Of a DNA stretch of 64,000 bases, positions 7,707 through 16,266 are shown in pieces. A model generated the notes under the pieces. It saw nothing but the letters and a program-made list of their open reading frames with translations, did not search any database and had not been told where the DNA came from. This DNA comes from Inquilinus limosus_F (GTDB taxonomy: Bacteria > Pseudomonadota > Alphaproteobacteria > DSM-16000 > Inquilinaceae), in contig NZ_JAHVDK010000020.1 in NCBI RefSeq assembly GCF_051487185.1, forward strand, positions 89,455 to 153,454, read 5' to 3'. Every line of letters starts with the position of its first letter. The first letter of the stretch is position 1. The translations under genes and the position numbers were made by a program.

Positions 7707-8627
7707 ATGATGGAACTGAGGCATCTGCGCTATGTCGTGGCCCTGGCCGAGGAGCTGCATTTCGGCCGGGCGGCGGCGCGGCTCGGCATTTCGCAGCCGC
7801 CGCTGAGTCAGCAGATCCAGGCGCTGGAGGAGGAGCTCGGCGCCCGGCTGTTCGAGCGCAGCAACCGCCGGGTGGCGCTGACCGAGGTCGGGCGGCTGTT
7901 CCTGGAGCAGGCGCGGACGGTGCTGGCCGCCGCCGACCGGGCGGCGGAGGTGGCGCGCCGGGCCCAGCGCGGCGAGATCGGCGAGATCCGCATCGCCTTC
8001 ACCGCCTCCGCCCCCTTCACCACGCTGATCCCGCAGACGATCTTCGCGTTCCGCCGCAGCCACCCGGACGTGCATCTGGAGCTGCAGGAGATGCCGACCC
8101 GCCAGCAGATCGAGGCTCTGGCGGAGCGACGGCTGCAGATCGGCTTCCTGCGCAACCCGACCTTCCCGCCGGTGCCGGAGGAGATCGAGGTGCGCGAGCT
8201 GTTCCGCGACCCGCTGGTGGCCGTGCTGCGCGCCGACCATGCCCTGGCCGCGGGGGCGCCGGCGCCGATCGCGCTGGTCGAGCTCGCCGGCGAATCCTTC
8301 GTCTGCTATCCGCGCGACGCCGGCACAAGCCTGTACGACCAGATGATCGGCCTGTGCCGGGATGCCGGCTTCAGCCCGCGGCTGGGGCAGGAGGCGCGCG
8401 AGGTCTCCACCATCGTCGGGCTGGTCGCGGCCGGGCTCGGCGTATCGCTGCTGCCGGCCTCGCTGCAGCGGATCCAGGTCGAAGGCGTGGTGTTCCGCCG
8501 GCTGTCCGATCCGGGCGCCGTCACCACCATGTGGCTGACCTGGCGCCGCGACGAGACCTCCCCGGCGGCGCGCGCCTTCATCGAAATGGCGACGCGGGTC
8601 GATTCATCTTTTGGTAGTAGCCGCTAG
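7707..8627 (+). CDS. ynfL: LysR-family regulator, YnfL-like
   Basis: LysR regulator of 306 residues. The N-terminal HTH is complete (ELRHLRYVVALAEELHFGRA, then SQPPLSQQIQALEEELG), and the rest forms the periplasmic-binding-protein-like effector domain. Its closest recognisable architecture is YnfL/BenM-like. It starts at ATG 7707 or the adjacent ATG 7710, with no strong ribosome site. It is divergent from the MFS gene and probably controls both genes through the palindrome between them. The inducer is unknown. Confidence 0.85.
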   Translation: MMELRHLRYVVALAEELHFGRAAARLGISQPPLSQQIQALEEELGARLFERSNRRVALTEVGRLFLEQARTVLAAADRAAEVARRAQRGEIGEIRIAFTASAPFTTLIPQTIFAFRRSHPDVHLELQEMPTRQQIEALAERRLQIGFLRNPTFPPVPEEIEVRELFRDPLVAVLRADHALAAGAPAPIALVELAGESFVCYPRDAGTSLYDQMIGLCRDAGFSPRLGQEAREVSTIVGLVAAGLGVSLLPASLQRIQVEGVVFRRLSDPGAVTTMWLTWRRDETSPAARAFIEMATRVDSSFGSSR

Positions 8628-8639
8628 ATTTAGCTGCAC

Positions 8640-8880
8640 CCGCGGCGCGGTTCGGCCACAATTGGTATGAATTTTCCGTGTCGCTCGTTCTTTTCGCTGG
8701 TGCAGCACGGAGGATGATGCGACTCTTCTATCCGGCGACGCGATTTCGTCGCCTGTGATCGGAAAGGCGACATGCGACGGGCTGCAGCCTGGCATCACCA
8801 TCCGCTTCCCGGCTCCGACCAGGGCCAGACTCAGCATCGACACCCGTTCGAACGCCCCTCGCAGGGGCGTTTGTCGTTTT
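8640..8880 (+). other. structured leader or small RNA region upstream of phoH-like gene
   Basis: About 310 bp separate the LysR stop from the phoH-like start. The stretch contains a hairpin GGCGACG-CGATTT-CGTCGCC at 8734-8753, a 14-codon reading frame 8714-8758 that runs through this hairpin, and a strong terminator at 8851-8880. The layout (short frame, hairpin, terminator, then a gene with its own good ribosome site) fits either an independent small RNA or a conditional leader of the phoH-like gene. No known riboswitch class was recognised. Confidence 0.4.
8851..8880 (+). terminator. Rho-independent terminator before phoH-like gene
   Basis: Perfect 9-bp stem AACGCCCCT / AGGGGCGTT (8851-8859 and 8863-8871) with a CGC loop, followed by TGTCGTTTT. 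It lies 59 bp upstream of the phoH-like start, so it ends a transcript coming from the leader region or from the LysR gene. Confidence 0.75.
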
Positions 8881-8938
8881 CAGCCCTCCGATCCGCAACC
8901 TGTCCTGTTCCACCCGACCTGAAGGAGGATTCCGGCAA

Positions 8939-9718
8939 ATGAGATCTCCCAATGAAGGAGGCGGTGGCTGGGATCCCATCTTCGAGGATGCAAGCGAGAG
9001 CAAAGGACGACGTTCCATGGCCAAACGCAACGCCTCCAGTGCCCGTGTCGTCGCGATCAGCGAGGGCTACGACGACGATTTCCGGGAGCAGAGCTACCTG
9101 AAGACGGTCAAGCCGCGGACCGCCAATCAGGAAGCGTTGATGAAGGCCATCGATGGCCATGCCATGACCCTCGCGCTCGGGCCTGCCGGCACGGGCAAGA
9201 CCTATCTCGCCGTGTCCAAGGCGGTCGAGGCGCTGACCGCCGAACGGATCAGCCGCATCGTCATCACCCGGCCGGTGGTGGAGGCGGGCGAGAGCCTTGG
9301 ATACCTGCCCGGTGACATCAACGAGAAGATGGACCCCTGGATGCGCCCGATCTACGACGCGCTGTCCGACCGTCTCGGCGCCAAGCAGGTGCGCCAGATG
9401 ACCAAGGAGGGGATCGTCGAGATCGCGCCGCTGGCCTATATGCGCGGCCGCACCATCTCGCGCAGCTTCGTCATCGTCGACGAGGCGCAGAACATGACCT
9501 TCCAGCAGTTGAAGATGCTGCTGACCCGCCTCGGCTGGCACTCGACCATGGTGATCACCGGCGACCCTGACCAGACCGACCTGCTGCCGGGCCTGTCGGG
9601 GCTGGAGGAGGCGGCGCGGCGGCTGGAGCCGCTGGACGGCGTCGCCGTCGTCCGCCTGACCACCGCCGATATTGTGCGCCACCCGCTGGTGGCGGCGATG
9701 ATGCCGCTCCTGGCCTGA
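8939..9718 (+). CDS. PhoH-like P-loop ATPase
   Basis: Cytoplasmic ATPase of the PhoH family, 259 residues from ATG 8939, which has GAAGGAGGA 9 nt upstream; an internal ATG at 9018 is an alternative giving 233 residues. It shows Walker A GPAGTGKT at 81-88 and Walker B VIVDEAQN near 178-185, plus family signatures RPVVEAGESLGYLPGD and TGDPDQTDL. PhoH proteins are linked to phosphate stress and RNA metabolism and resemble a helicase core domain. Its own leader region suggests regulated expression. Confidence 0.87.
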   Translation: MRSPNEGGGGWDPIFEDASESKGRRSMAKRNASSARVVAISEGYDDDFREQSYLKTVKPRTANQEALMKAIDGHAMTLALGPAGTGKTYLAVSKAVEALTAERISRIVITRPVVEAGESLGYLPGDINEKMDPWMRPIYDALSDRLGAKQVRQMTKEGIVEIAPLAYMRGRTISRSFVIVDEAQNMTFQQLKMLLTRLGWHSTMVITGDPDQTDLLPGLSGLEEAARRLEPLDGVAVVRLTTADIVRHPLVAAMMPLLA

Positions 9719-9778
9719 CGCATCAGCACCTCCGGGCCCGTGGAACCGCGGGCCGATCGCTGCCATTGCCTTGGAAAG

Positions 9779-9805
9779 ATGGCCGCCGGGTTGCCCGGCG
9801 GCCAT
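9779..9805 (+). terminator. hairpin after phoH-like gene
   Basis: Perfect 12-bp stem ATGGCCGCCGGG / CCCGGCGGCCAT with a TTG loop, 60 bp after the phoH-like stop. The following sequence (CCGTTCCC) has no clear T-run, so it may be a weak terminator or a 3'-end-stabilising hairpin. Confidence 0.5.
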
Positions 9806-9838
9806 CCGTTCCCATCATCAGCCACAGCGAGGCCGGCC

Positions 9839-10351
9839 ATGGCAACGAAGACGCTGCATGATCTATTCATCAACGAGCTCAGGGATATCTACAACGCCGA
9901 GCGGCAGCTCACCCGGGCGCTGCCGAAGCTGGCGCGCGCCGCCAGCAATGCGGAGCTGAAGCAGGGCTTCGAGCAGCATCTCGAGGAGACCAAGACCCAG
10001 GTCGAGCGCCTGGACAATGTGTTCGAGAGCCTCGACGTGTCGTCGCGCGGTCAGAAATGCGAGGCGATGGAAGGGCTGCTGGCCGAGGCGCAGGAGCTGA
10101 CCGAGCTCGGGCTCGAGCCCGATGCGCTCGACGCCGCGCTGATCGCGGCGGCGCAGAAGGTCGAGCATTACGAGATCGCGGCCTATGGCACTGTCAGCAC
10201 CTGGGCCAAGGCGATGAAGCACGACCAGGCCTTGAACCTGCTGCTGGAGACGCTGGCGGAGGAGAAGGCGACGGACGAGAAGCTGACCAAGCTGGCCAAG
10301 ACCGCGATCAACGTCGCGGCAGCCCAGCATGCCCATCCGCAGGCCGCCTGA
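9839..10351 (+). CDS. DUF892 ferritin-like stress protein (YciF-like)
   Basis: Four-helix, ferritin-like protein of 170 residues of the YciE/YciF (DUF892) family. The N-terminal motif TLHDLFINELRDIYNAERQL and the central EHYEIAAYGTV carry the Glu/His residues expected of a di-iron-like centre. Start ATG 9839 has GCGAGG upstream. It faces, tail to tail, a KGG-repeat protein of the YciG type; in Escherichia coli yciG, yciF and yciE form one stress operon, so the two genes here probably serve a shared general stress response (inference). Confidence 0.88.
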   Translation: MATKTLHDLFINELRDIYNAERQLTRALPKLARAASNAELKQGFEQHLEETKTQVERLDNVFESLDVSSRGQKCEAMEGLLAEAQELTELGLEPDALDAALIAAAQKVEHYEIAAYGTVSTWAKAMKHDQALNLLLETLAEEKATDEKLTKLAKTAINVAAAQHAHPQAA

Positions 10352-10363
10352 GGCACGGCACGA

Positions 10364-10438
10364 CCGGCCGGCCGCCGAGTCCTGACGGCGGCCCGGCCGG
10401 ACGCAGGCAAAAAAGAAGGGCAGGCTCGAGCCTGCCCG
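10364..10438. terminator. convergent terminators between YciF-like and YciG-like genes
   Basis: Two hairpins lie back to back. For the plus strand, CCGGCCGGCCGCCG (10364-10377) pairs with a G/C-rich partner at 10386-10400, without a T-run. For the minus strand, the perfect palindrome at 10418-10437 (GGGCAGGCTCGAGCCTGCCC) is followed on that strand by TTCTTTTTT, a textbook intrinsic terminator for the KGG-repeat gene. Confidence 0.8.
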
Positions 10439-10464
10439 GATGGAGCGAATTCAACGGGGTGGCG

Positions 10465-10776
10465 TCAATGCGGTCCGTGGCCGGACAGGCCACCCTTCCG
10501 GCCCGCCTCGGCCGCACGCTCGCGATCATGGGCGAAGTTGCCGCCGCTCTCCTGCCCGCCCTTGCGGCCGGCCGCCGCGGCGCGTGCCGGATCGTTCTTG
10601 AAATTGCCGCCGCTGTGTTGCCCGCCCTTGCGGCCCGCCTCCGCCGCACGCGCCGGGTCATGGGCGAAATTGCCGCTGCTCATCTGACCGCCCTTGCGGC
10701 CAGCCGCCGCCGCACGCTCCCGGTTGTAAGCGAAGTTGCCGGCGCCACCCCGGTGCGGAGTCTGGCTGTTCGCCAT
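10465..10776 (-). CDS. KGG-repeat general stress protein (YciG/GsiB type)
   Basis: Hydrophilic 103-residue protein built almost wholly of four tandem 22-residue repeats with the core GNFAHD-xx-RAAEAGRKGG (66-bp DNA repeats). Such KGG or stress-induced acidophilic repeats occur in YciG and in GsiB of Bacillus, which are desiccation- and stress-induced and probably disordered. Start ATG 10776 has AAGGGAG 9 nt upstream. It is convergent with the YciF-like gene and has its own strong terminator. No enzymatic role is expected. Confidence 0.87.
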   Translation of the reverse strand: MANSQTPHRGGAGNFAYNRERAAAAGRKGGQMSSGNFAHDPARAAEAGRKGGQHSGGNFKNDPARAAAAGRKGGQESGGNFAHDRERAAEAGRKGGLSGHGPH

Positions 10777-11031
10777 GGTCCAAGCTCCCTTGTTGTGGGC
10801 TCACGCCATGGGAATAGGCCGCAGCGAAGCCGGGTTCCCAATGAAAAATCCTTAATTTAGAGCCGGTGCGTCGGCTTCGTTTGGGTAGCCTTCGGCTCTG
10901 CCAAGGCGCGGCCCATGATCTCTGATCCGATCCGGCGGCTTTGCTGCCTGCGACAGCTTTCGGTTCCCGCCAGGACCTCGGTTCCGATAATATACTGGCG
11001 TGTGGCTGCAGGCGAAAGGGGGAGCGGGGTC

Positions 11032-11412
11032 ATGGTGGCGCGCAAGATGGTGGATGGGGCGTTCCACCCCTGTCCGATCCGGGATGTGCTGGACCGCATC
11101 GGCGACCGCTGGAGCCTGCTGGTGCTGCAGACGCTGGCGCCGGGGATGAAGCGCTTCACCGTGGTCAAGCGCGAGATCGGCGACATCTCCCAGCGCATGC
11201 TGGCGCAGACGCTGCGCCGGCTGGAGCAGGACGGCCTGGTGTCGCGCACGGTCCATCCGACCATCCCGCCGCGGGTCGACTACGCGCTGACGCCGCTGGG
11301 CCAGTCGCTGATGGAGCCGCTGAACGCCCTGGTGCACTGGGCCGACGAGCATCACCACCAGGTGCGCGCCGCCCGGATGGCCTATGTCCCGCCGGCCGCG
11401 GAGGCGGCGTAA
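11032..11412 (+). CDS. HxlR-family transcriptional regulator
   Basis: Winged-helix regulator of 126 residues. Family features are the CPIRDVLDRIGDRWSLLVLQ segment with its N-terminal Cys (a redox or electrophile sensor in characterised HxlR proteins) and the ISQRMLAQTLRRLEQDGLV recognition helix. ATG 11032 follows GGGGGAGCGGGG; an upstream extension lacks family sequence. A TATACT box at 10991-10996 may be its -10 element. It is convergent with a Crp-type gene 6 bp away. The target genes are not evident. Confidence 0.85.
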   Translation: MVARKMVDGAFHPCPIRDVLDRIGDRWSLLVLQTLAPGMKRFTVVKREIGDISQRMLAQTLRRLEQDGLVSRTVHPTIPPRVDYALTPLGQSLMEPLNALVHWADEHHHQVRAARMAYVPPAAEAA

Positions 11413-11418
11413 CGCCGC

Positions 11419-12126
11419 TCAACTCGTCCGCTTCTGCGCCATTTTTTCCAGGGCCGGCGCATCCAGCATCTGCAGCCGACGCCCCCTGATCCGGAACAGC
11501 CCATCGCGCTGCAGCCGCATCAGCGTCCGATTGGCGTGCACCAGCGAGATGCCGAGCGCGTCGGCGATGTGCCGCTGGGTCAGCGGGAAGGGCATGCCGC
11601 CGTCCCGCACCATGTCGCGCGCCTCGGCCCGGCCGTACAGCTCCAGGATCAGTGCCGCCACCCGCTCCAGCGCCGTGCGCTGGCCCAGCGACAGGAGCTG
11701 TTCCTCCATCACGCGCTTCTGGTCCGCGGCCAGTGCCGCGAAGCGCAGGGCGATCTCCGGCTGGGCGTCATGCAGCCCGGCGATGTCGTGATACGGGACG
11801 ACGCAGAGGGAAATCTCGGTGATCGCCTCGATCGAGGTGACCGCGCTGTCGAAGAACTGGGCCTGGAATCCGATCACATCGCCCGGCATGACGAAGGACA
11901 GAATCTGCCTGCGCCCGTCCTGCAGCGTCTTGAATCGCATCGCCCAGCCGCTGGTCACGGTGTAAAGCGGCGGATCCGGCTCCCCCTCCGCGATGATCCG
12001 GGCGCCGGCCGGATAGATGACGTCGTCGACCTGGCGCTGCTGAATGTAGTCGAGCAGCTCGGGATCGAGAACCTTGAGCTGCGGCATGTCGGCGTCGAGC
12101 TTCACCGTCAGGTCGTGAGGAGACAT
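11419..12126 (-). CDS. Crp/Fnr-family transcriptional regulator
   Basis: Regulator of 235 residues with an N-terminal cyclic-nucleotide-binding-like beta barrel (about residues 20-135, including GARIIAEGEPDPPLYTVTSG) and a C-terminal HTH_Crp domain (LTQRHIADALGISLVHANRT, then LMRLQRDGL). It lacks the N-terminal cysteine cluster of Fnr, so an oxygen-sensing Fe-S cluster is unlikely; the ligand is unknown. The MSPHDLTVKL start at 12126 has GGGAG 6-7 nt upstream. A 160-bp gap with no recognisable gene separates it from the protease terminator. Confidence 0.85.
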   Translation of the reverse strand: MSPHDLTVKLDADMPQLKVLDPELLDYIQQRQVDDVIYPAGARIIAEGEPDPPLYTVTSGWAMRFKTLQDGRRQILSFVMPGDVIGFQAQFFDSAVTSIEAITEISLCVVPYHDIAGLHDAQPEIALRFAALAADQKRVMEEQLLSLGQRTALERVAALILELYGRAEARDMVRDGGMPFPLTQRHIADALGISLVHANRTLMRLQRDGLFRIRGRRLQMLDAPALEKMAQKRTS

Positions 12127-12290
12127 GGCAGGCTCCCTGTGCGGACTGACGCAATCGAGCACAGCGGCGGCAGCCGCGAGACACAGCTGGAAGGCAAGGA
12201 GCGCCGGGTCTCCGGCGTCAGCATCGTACCAACGCGGCAATGGGGTCCGAGTTCCGTCGAAGCTCGGCGGAACGGTCCGTCGCCGAAGCG

Positions 12291-12317
12291 GAAAGGGCCG
12301 CTCCGAAGAGCGGCCCC
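12291..12317 (-). terminator. terminator of the RTX protease gene
   Basis: Stem GGGCCGCTC (12295-12303) and GAGCGGCCC (12308-12316) with a four-base loop. On the minus strand it is followed by TTTCC, 27 bp after the protease stop codon. Confidence 0.7.
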
Positions 12318-12343
12318 CCGGCAATTTTACCGGAACGGTAGGA

Positions 12344-14785
12344 TCAAAGCAGGAGATCGGCGGCGACCAGGCCGGCGACGCCGTTGAGCACGATGTGGAA
12401 GTTGGACACGCCGTCGCCGTCGATGTCGCCGGCAACGGTGACGGTGCCGCTGCCATGCGCATTGACGGCGAAGCGCAGCTCTCCCGCCGCATGCGTGTAC
12501 AGGCCGCTGCCGATGAAGGTGAAGGCCTGATCGCCGGAGACGAGGGTGTTGGCGTCGATCAGCCTGAGGTCGATCAGGTCGCCCTGGCCGTGGCTGAAGC
12601 CGCCGATCCGGTCGGCATTCGCGCCGATCCCGCTGTCCTGGATCGACGAGTAGACGAAGCGGTCGGTGCCGGCGCCGCCTCGCAGGCTGTCCCGGCTGCC
12701 GCCGCCGTTGATCACGTCATCGCCGTCGTTGCCGGACAGGGTGTTGGCCCCGTCGCTGCCGACGAGGCTGTCCTTGCCCTGGCTGCCGCTGACGCTCTCG
12801 ATGCTGACCAGCAGATCGCCCTGCGCATCGCCGCCGCGGGCGGTGCCGGTGGCCAGGTTGATGGTGACGCCGACCGAGCTGTCGAAGTAGCTCGCCAGAT
12901 CGATTCCGGCGCCGCCATGCAGGACGTCGGCCCCGGCGCCGCCGCGAAGCACGTCATTGCCGTTGTCGCCGTGGAGGCGGTCGTCGCCGGCCCGGCCGAT
13001 CAGCGTGTCGTCCCCTCGGCCGCCATGCAGCTGGTTTGCCACGGCGCTGCCGACCAGCGTGTCGCCCAGATCGCCGCCGAAGGCGTTCTCGATCGACCCC
13101 GCGGCGAATGTCACCGACTTGCCGGCAAGGCTGGCCCTGCCGGTGCCGAGGTCGATGTCGCTCGCCGTCGACAGGGCGGCGGCGTTGATCGTGTCGCTGC
13201 CGCCATCCGTGTCCGCCAGCGTCAGGCGCGAAGTGGCGGTCAGCTTGGCGAAATCATTGGTGTAGTAGTAGGTGTCGTCGGCCGACAGCGCGTCGCCATA
13301 CAGCTTCAGGGTCCAGGATTCGAGCAGGCCGGTCTTGTCGTTGCCTTCCGTGTCGGTGACCCGCAGCGTCCAGGTGCCTTGGCCGGTCTCGCCGCGCAGC
13401 AGCGTGCTGCCGAAGGTGAAGTGCAGATCGGTGATGAAGTCGGCCGCCGTGGTCGGCGTGTCCAACAGCAGGCTCGAGGTGCCGTCCGGGGAAACCAGCT
13501 CGATCTTCAGGTCGCCCATCTCCTCGTGCTGCAGCTTGACCGTGACCTCGACGCGGTCGATGTCGATGCCCTGGCTGATCACGGCGGTGGAGACCAGCGG
13601 CGCCGCCGGATTGTCGGCGATCGCGCCGGCCTGCCCGAGGAGCACGGTCTTCTCGACCTTCACCTCGTTGTGGCTGGTGTGGGCGGCGCCCCAGGTCTCG
13701 GCCAGCCGCACCGCGGCCAGCGCGTCGACCGCGCCGAAGCCGTAGTCGTGGCTGACGGTATAGCCGCCACCGTTCCAGTTGTGGGCGCCGTTGACCTGGA
13801 TCGCCTCGTCCGGATCCGACTGGCGGGCCGAGATCGCCAGGATCTCCTGCACGTCGCGCCAGCCGAGGTCGGGGTTGGCCTCGAGGATCAGGGCGACGAT
13901 CCCCGACACCAGCGGCGCGGCGGAGGAGGTGCCGCCGAAGCCGCGGACGTTGTTGACGCCCTGATAGTCGCCGGCGCCGTAGCCGTCGTCGCCGGTGCGA
14001 TCGGTGGTGACGATGCGCTCATTGGTGCCGGTCAAGCCGCTGCTCGGCGCGGCGACCAGGATCGCGGCGCCCGGGTTGCTGTACCAGGAGGTCTTGCCGT
14101 CGTCGGCGACCGCCGCGACCGAGATGGTGTAACGGTTGTTGTCGAAGGAGTGATAATTGGTGTTGTCGTCGTCCTCGCGACCGTTGCCGGCGGCCTGAAC
14201 GATGATGGTGCCGAGCCCACCGCGGCCGTTCTCGGCGGCGTTGATCGTCGCGTCCCGGACCGGGGCGAAGTAGGGATCGTCGAAATTGTCGCGCAGGACG
14301 CCGTTGTCCAGGTCGTCGGCATAGCCCCAGCTGCCGTTGATGATGTCGGCGTGCTCGGCGGCGTGGTTGCGGGCGTTGAAGATCGCGGCCAGCGTCGGGA
14401 CGCCGGCGATGGTGGGATCGTGGATGGCGACGAGCGTCGCCTCATAGGCGGCGCCGCGGCCGCCGAGCCCGTTGTTGCCGGCCGCCGCCGCGACGCCGGC
14501 GACGCCGGTGCCGTGATTGTCGACCGATGACGGCACATAGTTCGGCGCCTCCTCGCCGGTCACGGCGTAGATCGACAGCGAACGGTCGATGTTGGGCGCC
14601 AGATCCGGATGATCGAGCTGGATGCCGTCGTCGTGGATGGCGATCCTGATGCCCTTGCCGGTGTAGTCCGCCCACACCGCCTCGACATTGGCGCCGTTCG
14701 CCTCCGGCCCTTTGAGGTGCCACTGCAGATCGAGCAGCGGGTCCTCCCCGGCGGACAGGACAGCCCCTCGAATCGTGTCTGACAT
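12344..14785 (-). CDS. secreted kexin-like subtilase with P domain and RTX repeats
   Basis: Extracellular serine protease of 813 residues. The S8 domain (about 15-350) has an intact triad: Asp52 in IHDDG, His91 in NHGTGVAG and Ser287 in GGTSSAAP, with oxyanion Asn201 in AAGNGRED. A P/proprotein-convertase domain follows (about 375-490, VEVTVKLQHEEMGDLKIELV region), as in bacterial kexin-like proteases. Then come GGxGxD calcium-binding repeats (about 560-720) and a serralysin-type C-terminus (DRIGGFSHGQGDLIDLRLID). There is no signal peptide, which fits type I secretion by a C-terminal signal; no transporter genes for it are in the window. The gene is monocistronic with its own terminator. Confidence 0.92.
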   Translation of the reverse strand: MSDTIRGAVLSAGEDPLLDLQWHLKGPEANGANVEAVWADYTGKGIRIAIHDDGIQLDHPDLAPNIDRSLSIYAVTGEEAPNYVPSSVDNHGTGVAGVAAAAGNNGLGGRGAAYEATLVAIHDPTIAGVPTLAAIFNARNHAAEHADIINGSWGYADDLDNGVLRDNFDDPYFAPVRDATINAAENGRGGLGTIIVQAAGNGREDDDNTNYHSFDNNRYTISVAAVADDGKTSWYSNPGAAILVAAPSSGLTGTNERIVTTDRTGDDGYGAGDYQGVNNVRGFGGTSSAAPLVSGIVALILEANPDLGWRDVQEILAISARQSDPDEAIQVNGAHNWNGGGYTVSHDYGFGAVDALAAVRLAETWGAAHTSHNEVKVEKTVLLGQAGAIADNPAAPLVSTAVISQGIDIDRVEVTVKLQHEEMGDLKIELVSPDGTSSLLLDTPTTAADFITDLHFTFGSTLLRGETGQGTWTLRVTDTEGNDKTGLLESWTLKLYGDALSADDTYYYTNDFAKLTATSRLTLADTDGGSDTINAAALSTASDIDLGTGRASLAGKSVTFAAGSIENAFGGDLGDTLVGSAVANQLHGGRGDDTLIGRAGDDRLHGDNGNDVLRGGAGADVLHGGAGIDLASYFDSSVGVTINLATGTARGGDAQGDLLVSIESVSGSQGKDSLVGSDGANTLSGNDGDDVINGGGSRDSLRGGAGTDRFVYSSIQDSGIGANADRIGGFSHGQGDLIDLRLIDANTLVSGDQAFTFIGSGLYTHAAGELRFAVNAHGSGTVTVAGDIDGDGVSNFHIVLNGVAGLVAADLLL

Positions 14786-15177
14786 GCGTTTGCCTCCACA
14801 GTTGTTGGACGATGCCTTTTTCTCTCCGGAAAGGCACGTTGTCGGAATTCAGCCTACAAGCGAAGCAAAGGTGCAATAGATATTCCTGCGCCTTTGTTTG
14901 CTCTGGGAATTTTGCCCAATTCTTTTCTCATATTTCCCTGTGCTGAGCGTCACGGAAAAGATTGGTCTCTTCGGATTTGTCTGATTTTGTCTAAAATTCG
15001 ATGAAGGGAATCGGCGGCGACTGAGAGATGCCCCGCTGCGACGCCGGGCCGCGACCGGCGCTGACGGCTTTCCCGGCTGCGTCCCGTCGCCTTAGACTGA
15101 GGACGCCGCCCCCTATCGGGCCGCGGATCCCTTGCCGTCCGGCGATCGCCGGCGGCCCCGCCAGACGGAACGAGATC
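14786..15177. other. intergenic region upstream of the protease and aldo/keto reductase
   Basis: A 392-bp divergent gap. The part next to the protease (14800-15000) is distinctly AT-rich with several T-runs and should hold the protease promoter. The part next to the reductase is GC-rich and shows nothing recognisable. No gene or RNA was found. Confidence 0.5.
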
Positions 15178-16158
15178 ATGGACTATACGAGACTGGGCCG
15201 GACCGGCCTTGACGTGTCGCGTCTTTGCCTCGGCTGCATGAGCTATGGCGATCCCGGGCGCGGCACCCATCCCTGGACGCTGGGCGAGGCGGAGAGCCGG
15301 CCCTTCATCCGCAAGGCGCTGGACCTCGGCATCAATTTCTTCGACACGGCCAATGTCTATTCGGACGGCAGCAGCGAGGAGATCGTCGGCCGGGCGCTGA
15401 AGGAATATGCGCGGCGCGACGAGATCGTGCTGGCGACCAAGGTGCATGGCCGGATGCGACCGGGACCGAACGGCGCCGGCCTGTCGCGCAAGGCGATCTT
15501 GAGCGAGATCGACAACAGCCTGCGCCGCCTCGGCACCGACTATGTCGACCTCTACCAGATCCACCGCTGGGATCCGGAGACGCCGATCGAGGAGACGCTG
15601 GAGGCGCTGCACGACGTGGTCAGGGCCGGCAAGGCCCGCTACATCGGCGCGTCCTCGATGCATGCCTGGCAGTTCGCCAAGGCGCTGTACTTGGCCGATC
15701 GCCACGGCTGGACCCGTTTCGTCTCGATGCAGAACTACGTCAACCTGCTGTATCGAGAGGAGGAGCGGGAGATGCTGCCGCTGTGCCGGGCGGAGGGGAT
15801 CGGCGTGATTCCCTGGAGCCCGTTGGCCCGCGGCCGGTTGACGCGCGACTGGGACGAGACCAGCGCCCGGTCGGAGACCGACGAGTTTGGCAAGACGCTC
15901 TATGCCGCGACCGCCGAGGCCGACCGCAAGGTGGTGGAGGCGGTGGCTGCGGTCGCCCGGGCGCGCGGCGTGCCGCGGGCCCAGGTGGCGCTGGCCTGGG
16001 TGCTGCAGCAGCCGGGGATCACGGCCCCGATCGTCGGTGCCACCAAGGTCGAGCATCTCGATGACGCCGTGGCCGCGCTGTCCTTGCAGTTGACCGCAGA
16101 GGAGATCGCGGCGCTGGAGGCTCCCTATGTGCCGCACCGGGTGACCGGCTTCCGCTGA
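15178..16158 (+). CDS. aldo/keto reductase
   Basis: NADPH-dependent oxidoreductase of 326 residues with a TIM-barrel fold. The catalytic tetrad is visible as Asp56, Tyr61, Lys88 and His129 (FDTANVYSDG, VLATKVHG, LYQIHRWD). The start MDYTRLGRTGLDVSRLCLG is the family N-terminus; upstream in-frame codons lack it. The sequence style matches the YajO/Tas-like branch acting on sugar or small aldehyde substrates. It has no operon partners; the substrate cannot be assigned. Confidence 0.9.
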   Translation: MDYTRLGRTGLDVSRLCLGCMSYGDPGRGTHPWTLGEAESRPFIRKALDLGINFFDTANVYSDGSSEEIVGRALKEYARRDEIVLATKVHGRMRPGPNGAGLSRKAILSEIDNSLRRLGTDYVDLYQIHRWDPETPIEETLEALHDVVRAGKARYIGASSMHAWQFAKALYLADRHGWTRFVSMQNYVNLLYREEEREMLPLCRAEGIGVIPWSPLARGRLTRDWDETSARSETDEFGKTLYAATAEADRKVVEAVAAVARARGVPRAQVALAWVLQQPGITAPIVGATKVEHLDDAVAALSLQLTAEEIAALEAPYVPHRVTGFR

Positions 16159-16266
16159 GCCCGTGGCGGGGCCGGCGGCACCTGCATCGGATTGACCCTG
16201 CGGCGGCGGCGAGGCTATGTCGGGGCGGGGCGTTCGGGCCCCGTTGGAACCATCGGAGCCCACTCG

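Noticed and set aside
12125..14530. Open plus-strand frame of about 800 codons
   Set aside because: It is wholly antisense to the RTX protease; repetitive GGxGxD codons keep the opposite frame open in high-GC DNA, and its Val/Ala/Asp-rich product matches no family.
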